A stretch of 44,411 bases of DNA from F23-D06 sp045116675 (GTDB lineage Bacteria > Bacteroidota > Bacteroidia > Bacteroidales > WCHB1-69), in contig JBGUMF010000078.1 in assembly GCA_045116675.1 (NCBI GenBank), positions 1-44,411 of the forward strand, given 5' to 3'. Positions 32,378 through 40,632 of the stretch are shown here, piece by piece; the stretch's first letter is position 1, and each line of letters opens with the position of its first letter. Both the position numbers and the translations under genes were made by a program. The notes beneath the pieces are model-generated. The model searched no databases, had not been told where the DNA came from, and saw only the letters and a program-made list of their open reading frames with translations.

Positions 32378-32902
32378 GGCCATCTGGCGCACGGCTTCCC
32401 AGATGACGATACCGGCTGCAATCGTCACATTCAACGAGTGTTTGGTGCCAAACTGCGGGATTTCCACGGCGGCATCACAGACGGGCAGCAGACGTTCATC
32501 CACGCCATAGATTTCATTGCCCACCACCAAAGCCACTTTTTTATATGCTGTAAAATTAAAATCCTGCAATTTCCGGGATTCGTCCACTTGTTCGATCATC
32601 AACACCGCATAGCCTTCCTGTTTCAAACGTTCGGCCAGCGGCAACACATCTTCCGCATATTCCCAATCCACGCTCTCCGTGGCGCCCAATGCTGTCTTGC
32701 TGATCTCCTTGTTGGGCGGGCATGCCGTGATGCCGCACAAGTACAGCTTTTCAATCTTGAATGCGTCGCAAGTGCGGAAAATGGACCCCACATTGTTCAT
32801 GCTACGAATACTGTCCAAGACCACCGTCACCGGAACTTTCTCCTGAACCTTGAACTGTTCAGGGGTGATACGGTGCAATTCCTCCATTGATAACTTCTTC
32901 AT
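32372..32902 (-). CDS. SpoU/TrmH-family RNA 2'-O-methyltransferase
   Basis: This 176-aa knot-fold methyltransferase modifies the ribose of an rRNA or tRNA. Motif 1 is NNVGSIFRTCDAF, motif 2 is LVVGNEIYGV and motif 3 is IPQFGTKHSLNVTIAAGI, which together form the SAM-binding trefoil knot. There is no N-terminal L30e-like domain, so it resembles the short TrmH/TrmL type. The target is not predictable. It lies 2 bp after dnaB on the same strand and is probably co-transcribed with it. Confidence 0.9.
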   Translation of the reverse strand: MKKLSMEELHRITPEQFKVQEKVPVTVVLDSIRSMNNVGSIFRTCDAFKIEKLYLCGITACPPNKEISKTALGATESVDWEYAEDVLPLAERLKQEGYAVLMIEQVDESRKLQDFNFTAYKKVALVVGNEIYGVDERLLPVCDAAVEIPQFGTKHSLNVTIAAGIVIWEAVRQMAL

Positions 32903-32904
32903 TT

Positions 32905-34491
32905 TCAGAAAGGCATAGGGGAATCCATCGGGTTTAAATCATACGGCTGGCCATTATCTTCAAACGTTTGTCCTTCATCATTGTTGAAGCTGGCATCAAT
33001 AGTGTCGAAATGTGCGTTGGGGAGAATGCGGGGGGCTGTCGGATTGCTCTCGCCCTCCGTGAAGACGGCGGTATCCACATCCGAGAATTTCGTGTATTGG
33101 CTTTGGAAGCGGACACGTACATTGCCGTTGCTGCCGTGACGGTTTTTCTCAAACATGATTTCAGCAAGGCCAGCAGAAGGAGTCTGGTCCTCTTCAAAGG
33201 TATCCATTTTGTAATATTCCGGACGGTAGATGAAAAGTACCATGTCGGCATCCTGTTCGATGGAACCTGACTCACGAAGGTCTGACAGCATCGGCCGTTT
33301 GCTGCCTCCACGGGTTTCCACGGCACGACTCAGCTGTGCCAAAGCTATGACCGGCACGTCCAGTTCCTTAGCCAACGCCTTCAGAGAACGGGAGATATAG
33401 CTGATTTCCTGTTCACGGTTACCGTTCTTGGCTGTGCCATCCGCTTTGCCCTGCATCAGCTGCAGGTAGTCGATGATGACCAGTTTGATACCGTATTTGT
33501 GTTTCAGACGACGGCATTTGGCACGCAAGTCGAAGACGGAGAGGGCGGGCGTGTCGTCGATAATCAGGTTGGAAGTCTCGAGCTTGCCCACATTATCCAT
33601 CAGTTTTTGCCACTCGTCAGCGGTCAGGTTCCCTTTGGAGATATGTTCGGAATTGACACCCGACTCCATGGAAAACATACGCTGTACCAGCTGTGTGGCC
33701 GACATTTCCAAGGAGAAGAAAGCTACCGGCATATTGTAATCGATAGCAGCATTGCGGGCGATGGAGAGCACAAAGGAGGTCTTACCCATACCGGGACGAC
33801 CGGCCATGATGATCAGATCGGATTTCTGCCAACCGCCGGTCTTCTCGTCGATGGCGCGGATGCCGCAAGGCACGCCCTGCAATTCGTCCGTGTTCTCACG
33901 AAGCTGATTGAGATTGTCCAGGGCTGAACGGACCACCTGGTGCAACTCTTTACTGTCGCGCTTGAAATTGCTTTCGATGATATTGAAAATCTTCGTTTCT
34001 GCCTGGTCAAGCAATTGCAGCACATCCGCCGATTCGTCGAAGGAGTCGGCAATGATGCTGTTGCAGTTCTGGATCAGCTCGCGAACAACGAACTTCTCCA
34101 TTACGATGCGGGCATGGTATTCGATGTTTGCCGAGGATGTCACCCGATTGGTGAGCATCGCCAGATAAGACGCGCCGCCTACCAGGTCCAAAAGCTTGTC
34201 TTTACGCAGCTGGTTGGTCACCGTCAGCAGGTCGATGGGCTCGGCCATGCCGAACAGCTTGTTGATAGCGGAGAAGATATGCTGGTGGGCTTCCACATAG
34301 AACATCTTGGGTGACAACACATCCAGCACGGCAGTGACAGCATCCTCGTCAATCATCAAGGCACCCAGCACAGCCTCCTCAAACTCGACAGCCTGAGGAG
34401 TGAGCTTCCCCGTAACCCCCATCACCGTCTCCATCCGGTTATATGACAACCCTTTCGCCTGTCTTTTATCTGTAACAGTCTTGTTTTCCAT
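32905..34491 (-). CDS. dnaB: Replicative DNA helicase DnaB
   Basis: This 528-aa hexameric helicase unwinds DNA at the replication fork. The N-terminal domain begins at about residue 30 (LTPQAVEFEEAVLGALMID), followed by a linker and the RecA-like domain with Walker A AGRPGMGKTSF, Walker B VIIDYLQLM and the QLSRAVETRGGSKRPMLSDL block. The first 28 residues (charged) and the last 50 (acidic, Asn-rich) extend past the core. No intein is present. A near-consensus -7 box (GATATTTG, 34530-34537 on the minus strand) lies upstream. Confidence 0.95.
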   Translation of the reverse strand: MENKTVTDKRQAKGLSYNRMETVMGVTGKLTPQAVEFEEAVLGALMIDEDAVTAVLDVLSPKMFYVEAHQHIFSAINKLFGMAEPIDLLTVTNQLRKDKLLDLVGGASYLAMLTNRVTSSANIEYHARIVMEKFVVRELIQNCNSIIADSFDESADVLQLLDQAETKIFNIIESNFKRDSKELHQVVRSALDNLNQLRENTDELQGVPCGIRAIDEKTGGWQKSDLIIMAGRPGMGKTSFVLSIARNAAIDYNMPVAFFSLEMSATQLVQRMFSMESGVNSEHISKGNLTADEWQKLMDNVGKLETSNLIIDDTPALSVFDLRAKCRRLKHKYGIKLVIIDYLQLMQGKADGTAKNGNREQEISYISRSLKALAKELDVPVIALAQLSRAVETRGGSKRPMLSDLRESGSIEQDADMVLFIYRPEYYKMDTFEEDQTPSAGLAEIMFEKNRHGSNGNVRVRFQSQYTKFSDVDTAVFTEGESNPTAPRILPNAHFDTIDASFNNDEGQTFEDNGQPYDLNPMDSPMPF

Positions 34492-34538
34492 AAATTAAAA
34501 ATAAAGAGAATTGTTATTGGATCAGGCCGCAAATATCG

Positions 34539-34568
34539 AAAAAAAAAAGTCAGGCTTCCACCCGACTT
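34539..34568 (-). terminator. Intrinsic terminator after cdd
   Basis: On the minus strand an 8-bp stem (AAGTCGGG with CCTGACTT, one G-T wobble) has a 6-nt loop and is followed by eight or more T. It ends the RR-pyrF-pyrK-pyrD-cdd run before dnaB. Confidence 0.85.
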
Positions 34569-34595
34569 CCATAAAGTTATGAACAACCCGCCCCT

Positions 34596-35081
34596 CTACG
34601 GCAAGAATCCGGCATGGAATGTGTAGGGAAGCAGGTCGGCGACGCAGCGGAAATGATAGACGGGGCCCTCCTGTCCGGCGAGGATCACCTCTATCGGCTG
34701 GTTAAACTTGCTCTCGTACTCATAGAGCACCTGCCGGCAGCTTCCACAGGGTGACACCGGCTCTTTCAGAACCTCCACCGGATTGATGGCCGTGATGGCA
34801 ATTTTGGAAAACGGGACCTCCGGATATTGGGCTGAAGCCGCAAATGCTGCCGTCCGTTCCGCACAGAGACCTGCCGGGAAGACGGCGTTCTCCTGATTGC
34901 AGCCGGTGACGACCTTGCCGTTGTTCATCAGCACCGCCGCCCCGACTTGGAAACGGGAGTAGGGAGCATACGCACGTCGCGCGGCCTCTTCCGCCTGAGC
35001 AATGAGCGTCATCAGCTCAACCGGCACTTCGCTGCGGTCCTCATAAACGATGATTTTGGAGGTAAGTTCAACGGTCTTCAT
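34596..35081 (-). CDS. cdd: Cytidine deaminase
   Basis: This 161-aa zinc enzyme converts cytidine and deoxycytidine to uridine and deoxyuridine. The zinc and catalytic residues are in GLCAERTAAFAA (Cys and Glu) and SPCGSCRQVLYE (two Cys), and YSRFQVGAAVL is the family's substrate strand. It is 70 bp downstream of pyrD, longer than the gaps between the pyr genes. The terminator at 34539-34568 closes it. The location suggests joint use with pyrimidine synthesis, though cdd is a salvage gene. Confidence 0.95.
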   Translation of the reverse strand: MKTVELTSKIIVYEDRSEVPVELMTLIAQAEEAARRAYAPYSRFQVGAAVLMNNGKVVTGCNQENAVFPAGLCAERTAAFAASAQYPEVPFSKIAITAINPVEVLKEPVSPCGSCRQVLYEYESKFNQPIEVILAGQEGPVYHFRCVADLLPYTFHAGFLP

Positions 35082-35151
35082 ATTGTAGTGGTTTTATTTT
35101 TTAATTTCCAAATCCCAAGAATTTGATTGAAGATATCATCTACAGTTTCCG

Positions 35152-36051
35152 CTATATCACCCCACGGACAGACTCAAGATCCTCGATTCCTTCTCTTTCA
35201 CACAGCTTTTCCAGGTCGGCGAGGATGTCGCGACCTGCCGTAGGATTGGTGAAATTCACTGTGCCGATCTGTACCGCCGATGCGCCGACCATGATGAATT
35301 CCAGCACGTCGGTGGCTGTGGAGATGCCGCCGATGCCAACCACGGGCACATGTACGGCCTTGCAGACCGAATGGACCATGCGCAGGGCTATCGGCTTGAT
35401 GGCCGGACCGGAAAGCCCGGCATACAGGTTTTGGAATACGGATTTTCGGGTACGGATGTCAATGGCCATAGCCTGGAAAGTGTTCACCAGCGAGAGTGAG
35501 TCGGCGCCGGCCTCTTCGCAGGCGAGTGCCATCTCGACAACATTCTCGGCATTGGGTGACAGCTTGACCATCAGCGGTTTGCTGCACACCTGGCGCACGG
35601 CGGCCACCACCTCCTTCGCCACATCGGCCTTCAGCCCGAATGCCATGCCGCCGCTCTTCACATTGGGACAGGAGATATTGAGCTCCAGCATGTCGATGTC
35701 AGCCCGGGAGAGCATTTCCGCTCCCGCCACATAGTCCTCCAGACAACTGCCGCCCATATTGGCAATCAACACCGTGTCGAACTTGCGCATGGCGGGGATT
35801 CCGTCCCAGATGAAAGCCTCCACACCGGGATTTTGCAATCCCACACTGTTCATCATGCCCGAGGGCGTTTCAAAGACCCGAATGCCTTCATTGCCGTCTT
35901 TGGGGTTGAGCGTCAGCCCTTTGGAACTGATGCCGCCCAGGCAGCCCACATCATACAGTTCATTGTATTCACCGCCGAAACCGAATGTGCCGGATGCAGC
36001 GATGATAGGATTTTTGAATAAAACTCCGTTTATGGTCGTGGATAATGTCAT
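35152..36051 (-). CDS. pyrD: Dihydroorotate dehydrogenase, class 1B catalytic subunit
   Basis: This 299-aa FMN enzyme oxidises dihydroorotate to orotate. LNISCPNVKSGG carries the catalytic Cys of class 1 enzymes; GIGGISTATDVLEFIMVGA is the FMN phosphate-binding region and the N-terminal FKNPIIAASGTFGFG is standard. The adjacent pyrK 15 bp upstream in the transcript shows it is the NAD-linked class 1B heterotetramer. The order pyrF-pyrK-pyrD is one operon. Length is normal. Confidence 0.95.
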   Translation of the reverse strand: MTLSTTINGVLFKNPIIAASGTFGFGGEYNELYDVGCLGGISSKGLTLNPKDGNEGIRVFETPSGMMNSVGLQNPGVEAFIWDGIPAMRKFDTVLIANMGGSCLEDYVAGAEMLSRADIDMLELNISCPNVKSGGMAFGLKADVAKEVVAAVRQVCSKPLMVKLSPNAENVVEMALACEEAGADSLSLVNTFQAMAIDIRTRKSVFQNLYAGLSGPAIKPIALRMVHSVCKAVHVPVVGIGGISTATDVLEFIMVGASAVQIGTVNFTNPTAGRDILADLEKLCEREGIEDLESVRGVI

Positions 36052-36066
36052 GGCAGTCGTTTTTAA

Positions 36067-36804
36067 TTAGTGAAACAAGAGATGGGCGGGGAAGACCGGC
36101 CCGTCCTTGCAAACCCGTTTCATGCCCTCCTGCGTGCGGATACTGCATCCAAGGCAGGCACCGATGCCGCAGGCCATCCGGTGCTCCATGGAACACCAGC
36201 AGGAGACCTCTTTTTCGGCACACATCGCGGCCACCTTGCGCATCATGATCTCCGGACCGCAGGTGAACACGGCATCGTAGGCTTCCGGCTTCAGCAGGTC
36301 GGTGACAAAGCCGTGGTATCCTTCGTCGCCCTTTTCCGTGGCCACAAAGATGGCATGTGCGTAAGGCTCGAAATCCTCCAGGGCAAACATCGTGTCGCGA
36401 TAACCCACATATACATCCGTCTCAACGCCAAGGTCGTGAAGTTCGTGGGCCGTCTGGCAGAGTGGGGGAATGCCCAATCCGCCGCCGACGAGGGCCACCT
36501 TGCCCTTGACTTCCCGTACGGGAAAGCCGGTACCCAAAGCGCCTAAGAGCATAATGGGGTCACCCGCGCGCAAGGCGGAAAGCCGTCGCGTGCCCTTGCC
36601 GATGATTCGGTACATGAAGTGTAATGTGTGCTCATCTGCTTTGAACAGGCTGATCGGACGCATGAGCGTCAACTCGTTGTCCCAGCATTTCAGCATAAAA
36701 AATTGGCCGGCGGCCACCACAGCATCCCGACGTTCCACCTTCAGAACGAAGATGTCGTCCGTGAGCTGTTCCTGGCCGACGACCTTGGATTCAAAATAGT
36801 CCAT
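36067..36804 (-). CDS. pyrK: Dihydroorotate dehydrogenase electron transfer subunit
   Basis: This 245-aa FAD and 2Fe-2S subunit passes electrons from PyrD to NAD. FAD binding is in LMRPISLFKADEHTL; the nucleotide motif is GGGLGIPPLCQTAHEL. The cluster region has CSMEHRMACGIGACLGC and a further RVCKDGPVF, giving the four cysteine ligands. It is 15 bp upstream of pyrD in the same operon and 5 bp after pyrF. The pair makes the dehydrogenase soluble and NAD dependent, as suits an anaerobe. Confidence 0.95.
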   Translation of the reverse strand: MDYFESKVVGQEQLTDDIFVLKVERRDAVVAAGQFFMLKCWDNELTLMRPISLFKADEHTLHFMYRIIGKGTRRLSALRAGDPIMLLGALGTGFPVREVKGKVALVGGGLGIPPLCQTAHELHDLGVETDVYVGYRDTMFALEDFEPYAHAIFVATEKGDEGYHGFVTDLLKPEAYDAVFTCGPEIMMRKVAAMCAEKEVSCWCSMEHRMACGIGACLGCSIRTQEGMKRVCKDGPVFPAHLLFH

Positions 36805-36809
36805 AATTG

Positions 36810-37685
36810 TTATCGGTTTTGTGCGATGGCGCGGAGGATGTCGTCCCGCATGCGGATGGCTTCCTGTCGGGCGCAGCCGGCGAAATCCTGTTCGCCGTGT
36901 TCCTGCTTGCGATAGGCGAGCAGGATGCCCCGCGAGGAGTTGACCACACCTCCGTTACCGTCTTTCAAATACTTGGCAATATCTTCCGCCTTACCACCCT
37001 GTGCCCCATATCCGGGAATCAGGAAGAAAGTCGTGTCCAGCATGGCGCGGATTTCCGCCGCCTCGTCGGAATGGGTGCAGCCCATCACGCCGCCCACGCC
37101 GGAGAAACCGCACTGCCCAACAAATTCTTTGCCGAGCTCGTTGATTTTCCGACCCACCACATGGTACACGCGCTGGTCGCCCGTAGGAAGGTACTCGATA
37201 TCCTTGGCACCCTCGTTCGAAGTGCGGATCAGGACAAAGAGTCCCTTGCCTTGCTCTTTGACGTAGGGCAGATAGGGATTAAGGCTGTCAAGGCCCATGT
37301 AGGGACTTAATGTGATGAAGTCGGCCTCAAAGTCACCGGTAAAGTGTGCTTTTGCATACATTTCCGCCGTTTTAGCAATATCACCTCGCTTAATATCGGC
37401 GATTGTAACAGCTTGATTCTGTTTAAGATACTGCAACGTCTTACTGTAAGCCTTCAAGCCCGGAAGTCCGTAGGATTCATAATAGGCAATCTGAACCTTG
37501 TAGCAGGCGGCCACATCCAACGTGGCATCGATTAATGCCTTGTTGAATTGGAAAAGGCCCTCTTCCACGGTCGGGTGCTGTTGTGCGAAAGATTCCGGCA
37601 AATAGGAGTAGTCCGTGTCCAGTCCGACGCACACATGGCCGTTGGCGGACACTTTTTCGAACAATCGGTCAATCATCATGTTCAT
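36810..37685 (-). CDS. pyrF: Orotidine 5'-phosphate decarboxylase
   Basis: This 291-aa enzyme decarboxylates OMP to UMP. The catalytic Asp-x-Lys-x-x-Asp motif is in TIADIKRGDIAKTAEMY; the N-terminal GHVCVGLDTDYSYLPE is the first substrate loop. The length and the VTLSPYMGLD-type middle fit the group 2 family of Bacteroidota. The ATG at 37685 (MNMMIDRLFEKV) is chosen because an earlier in-frame start would overlap the response regulator gene; the Met at 37676 is also possible. It is 23 bp after that gene. Confidence 0.93.
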   Translation of the reverse strand: MNMMIDRLFEKVSANGHVCVGLDTDYSYLPESFAQQHPTVEEGLFQFNKALIDATLDVAACYKVQIAYYESYGLPGLKAYSKTLQYLKQNQAVTIADIKRGDIAKTAEMYAKAHFTGDFEADFITLSPYMGLDSLNPYLPYVKEQGKGLFVLIRTSNEGAKDIEYLPTGDQRVYHVVGRKINELGKEFVGQCGFSGVGGVMGCTHSDEAAEIRAMLDTTFFLIPGYGAQGGKAEDIAKYLKDGNGGVVNSSRGILLAYRKQEHGEQDFAGCARQEAIRMRDDILRAIAQNR

Positions 37686-37708
37686 GGCAGCGGGGTAGGG
37701 TAGTTGTG

Positions 37709-38485
37709 TTATTCTCTGACTTTCAAGATGAAACCTGTACCGTGGGCGTTGCAAATCTCAACGAGCGGCTGGTAGCCTTCTTCGTACACCACTTTGCGTT
37801 TGCCTTTGACTTTCGGCATAATGTGGCCGATGTCGTCCACCTGCAGGTAGGAACGAAGCTTGGTCAGGAAGACGTCCATGCTTCTGCCAACGGTCTGGTC
37901 TTCATCGCCCCAGACTTCTTTAAGAATGATTTCACGCGGGATAAGTTTGTTTTTATGGTCGAGGAGGAGTTTGAGCAGTTCGGCTTCCTTGCGGGTGAGG
38001 GTGCGGGTAACGGTGGGGTGTATGAGCTGCATGCCACTGTAGTTGAAGGTGAAGTTACCCATCTTGTAGATTCTCTCCTGGAAGATGACATCCGTGACAG
38101 GGCGTGCCTTCCGGCAACGTTTCAGGATCGCCTGGATGCGGAGCTCAAGTTCCTCGATGCTGAACGGTTTGGCGATGTAGTCGTCACAGCCCAGCTTAAA
38201 GCCCTTGATGCGCTCCTCTTTGCTGGCACGGGCGGTGAGGATGATGACGGGCACATCCTCGTCAATGCGGCGGATCTCCTGGAGAAGAGAGAAACCGTCC
38301 CGTCCGGCGGTCATAATGTCAATGATGCACAAATCGTACAGATTCGTGTTGTAACTGCGGGCGGCGGTGTCCGTGTTGTTGAAATCCACGACCTCATAGC
38401 CGTTCAGTTCCAAATAATCCTTAATGACATAGCGAAGATTCTCGCTATCGTCAACAAACATAATTTTGCCTTTTGTCTTTTCCAT
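37709..38485 (-). CDS. OmpR-family response regulator with an enlarged wing
   Basis: This 258-aa two-component regulator has a receiver domain with Asp11-Asp13 region VDDSEN, phosphoacceptor Asp56 (CIIDIM), Thr84 and Lys106, all intact. The C-terminal winged helix is OmpR-like (TLTRKEAELLKLL, REIILKEVWGDED, VGRSMDVFLTKLRSYL). Between the recognition helix and the final hairpin HGTGFILKV there are about 33 residues, against about 11 in RprY-like regulators. The extra part is rich in Lys, Arg and Tyr. No histidine kinase is adjacent. It lies 23 bp upstream of pyrF on the same strand. Confidence 0.9.
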   Translation of the reverse strand: MEKTKGKIMFVDDSENLRYVIKDYLELNGYEVVDFNNTDTAARSYNTNLYDLCIIDIMTAGRDGFSLLQEIRRIDEDVPVIILTARASKEERIKGFKLGCDDYIAKPFSIEELELRIQAILKRCRKARPVTDVIFQERIYKMGNFTFNYSGMQLIHPTVTRTLTRKEAELLKLLLDHKNKLIPREIILKEVWGDEDQTVGRSMDVFLTKLRSYLQVDDIGHIMPKVKGKRKVVYEEGYQPLVEICNAHGTGFILKVRE

Positions 38486-38574
38486 AAATACCTTGTAATT
38501 ATTATTTTAAAATTTCAATTGTCAATTTTTTCTAAAAGCACGAAAAATAGCACGATGTGATTTTTTTAAGGGTG

Positions 38575-38582
38575 CAAATATA
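38575..38582 (-). promoter_or_regulatory. -7 box TATATTTG for the response regulator operon
   Basis: On the minus strand this is TATATTTG, matching TAnnTTTG, 89 bp upstream of the ATG at 38485. It probably drives the regulator and the pyrFKD-cdd run. The leader is AT-rich with no clear hairpin. Confidence 0.5.
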
Positions 38583-38649
38583 TAAAAAAATGCAATATAT
38601 CCCGAAAAGTGTTAAAAATTTATTTCCGCCATTTCTTAAGATTTTTTTG

Positions 38650-38657
38650 TACTTTTG
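38650..38657 (+). promoter_or_regulatory. -7 box TACTTTTG for the EEP-family gene
   Basis: TACTTTTG matches TAnnTTTG, 23 bp before the ATG at 38681. With the box at 38575-38582 it makes 38486-38680 a divergent promoter region. Confidence 0.65.
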
Positions 38658-38680
38658 CCGTTTTAAACTACTTTTAAAAC

Positions 38681-39703
38681 ATGAAAAAGAGACTCCTTTC
38701 TGTTTTGGCCCTGATTATCGCCATAACATATTCTGTTTCAGCGCAAAACCCTATATCCAAGGCCGTAATCGGGTTCTACAATGTGGAAAACCTGTTCGAC
38801 ACCATCAACGACCCGAACAAGAACGATGAGCAGTTCCTGCCCAATGGCGATTACCAATGGACATCCCAACGCTACCTGCAGAAGCTGGACCGTCTGTCAC
38901 AGGTGATTGCCGACATGATGCAGCTGGACGGCGGCCTGGTGGTACTCGGCGTCTCCGAGGTGGAAAATGAGCACGTGTTGCTTGACCTGGTCTCCACCGA
39001 GCGGCTGCGTCCCTTCGGACTCAAAGTTTGCCATCATGAATCGCCGGACCGTCGAGGGGTGGATGTCTCCTTCCTTTACAACCCGGCCCGTTTCCGCGTG
39101 ATCGACACTGCGGCCTTCCCGCTGGTGGTCCCGGACCAGCCCGAGTTCATCTCCCGCGACCAATGGCTGATGACCGGCGTGCTTGACGGGACCGACACAC
39201 TCTATCTCCTGGTCAACCACTGGCCCTCCAAGTCGGGAGGGGAGCGCAGAAGCCTGCCCGGGCGACTGGCCGCCGGCTCGCTCTCTCACGACATCGCCAC
39301 GGGGATCCTCGCCAAACACCCCAGCGCCAAAATCATCATCATGGGCGACTTGAACGACAATCCCAACTCCAAAGCGATTATGGAGAACCTTGGCACAAAA
39401 ACGAATACCAAGAATTTGACTCACAATGACTTGTTTAACCCGATGTGGAAGATGTACCGCGACGGAATCGGCTCATACGCCTACCGCGACTCGTGGGAGA
39501 TGTTGGACAACATGATCATCTCCGGCGGTCTTGTCACGCCCGCCAAAGGGTACAAATATCAGTCCGCACACGTTTTCCGCCGGAACTACCTGTTCACCAA
39601 ATCCGGATCCTATATGGATTATCCGTTCCGCATGTTTGCCGGTGGTATCTATCAAGGCGGCTACAGCGACCATCTTCCCGTCTATATCGTTCTGAATAAA
39701 TAA
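38681..39703 (+). CDS. Secreted endonuclease/exonuclease/phosphatase family protein
   Basis: This 340-aa protein has a signal peptide (residues 1-21, ending SVSA). The EEP fold is evident: IGFYNVENLFDTIND with the metal-binding Asn and an Asp, VLGVSEVENEHVL with the metal-binding Glu, LVNHWPSKSGGE, IIMGDLNDNPNS with the catalytic Asp/Asn pair and YSDHLPVYI with the final His. The substrate could be DNA, RNA, phospholipid or inositol phosphates. The mature enzyme should act outside the cytoplasm. It is 9 bp ahead of the glycosyltransferase gene. Confidence 0.92.
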   Translation: MKKRLLSVLALIIAITYSVSAQNPISKAVIGFYNVENLFDTINDPNKNDEQFLPNGDYQWTSQRYLQKLDRLSQVIADMMQLDGGLVVLGVSEVENEHVLLDLVSTERLRPFGLKVCHHESPDRRGVDVSFLYNPARFRVIDTAAFPLVVPDQPEFISRDQWLMTGVLDGTDTLYLLVNHWPSKSGGERRSLPGRLAAGSLSHDIATGILAKHPSAKIIIMGDLNDNPNSKAIMENLGTKTNTKNLTHNDLFNPMWKMYRDGIGSYAYRDSWEMLDNMIISGGLVTPAKGYKYQSAHVFRRNYLFTKSGSYMDYPFRMFAGGIYQGGYSDHLPVYIVLNK

Positions 39704-39712
39704 CTTAAAACT

Positions 39713-40462
39713 ATGGATAAAAGATTAGTCATCATCCCGACGTACAACGAGAAGGAGAACATTGAAAACATCATCCGGACCATCTTCGGATTGATTGATG
39801 TACACATTTTAATCATTGACGACGGCAGTCCTGACGGCACCGCCAATATTGTGAAAGGTCTCATGCCGGAGTTTGACGGCAAACTGTTCATCGAGGAGCG
39901 GAGCGGCAAGCTGGGTCTCGGCACCGCCTACATCCATGGCTTCAAGTGGGGGCTGGCACGCGAGTACGACTTCATGTTCGAGTGCGATGCCGACTTCAGC
40001 CACGACCCGCACGACTTGCAACGACTGTATGACGCCTGCATCGAACAGAACGCCGACCTGGCCATCGGATCCCGCTACTGCAACGGCATCAGCGTGGTGA
40101 ACTGGCCGCTCGGGCGACTGATGATGTCCTATTTCGGATCCATGTATGTGCGCACCGTGTTAGGCATTCCCGTGCATGACACCACTGCCGGATTCAAGTG
40201 CTACCGTTCCAACGTGTTGAAGGCCATCAATTTCGATGCCATCAAGCATATCGGCTATGGTTTCCAGATCGAGATGAAGTTCACCGCTTACAAACTGGGC
40301 TTCAAGATTGTGGAAGTGCCCATCATTTTCCGCGACCGCACCATGGGCACCTCCAAAATGAGCGGCGGTATCTTCCGCGAGGCCATCTTCGGCGTCATCG
40401 GACTGAAATTGAGGAGCATGACCAAGAAGTGGAAGAAAGAGATTCGCGCCAAGAACGAGTAG
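39713..40462 (+). CDS. GT2 polyprenol-phosphate mannosyltransferase (Dpm1-like)
   Basis: This 249-aa family 2 glycosyltransferase would move a sugar, usually mannose, from a nucleotide donor to polyprenyl phosphate for use across the membrane. VIIPTYNEKENIENII, ILIIDDGSPDGT, ECDADFSHDP (the DxD metal motif) and GSRYCNGISVVNWP are classic Dpm1 features. There is no C-terminal transmembrane GtrA-type domain. It follows the EEP gene by 9 bp and ends in a strong terminator. Confidence 0.9.
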   Translation: MDKRLVIIPTYNEKENIENIIRTIFGLIDVHILIIDDGSPDGTANIVKGLMPEFDGKLFIEERSGKLGLGTAYIHGFKWGLAREYDFMFECDADFSHDPHDLQRLYDACIEQNADLAIGSRYCNGISVVNWPLGRLMMSYFGSMYVRTVLGIPVHDTTAGFKCYRSNVLKAINFDAIKHIGYGFQIEMKFTAYKLGFKIVEVPIIFRDRTMGTSKMSGGIFREAIFGVIGLKLRSMTKKWKKEIRAKNE

Positions 40463-40498
40463 GGGAGATTTTCGGTTTACGATTTTTAGGGACATTGT

Positions 40499-40545
40499 AC
40501 GTACTCCGCAGCCTATCCGAGGGCTTCGGAGTACGTTTTTTCAGA
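40499..40545 (+). terminator. Intrinsic terminator after the GT2 gene
   Basis: A perfect 10-bp stem (ACGTACTCCG with CGGAGTACGT) encloses an inner AGCC/GGCT pairing and is followed by TTTTTT. Confidence 0.9.
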
Positions 40546-40632
40546 TTTTAATCAACATACCTCGCATGGTCTGGAGGTGTGACGCAAAAAAGTTAAAAAT
40601 AGAGGTCTCCTTTACTTTAAATGTTACAAAAA

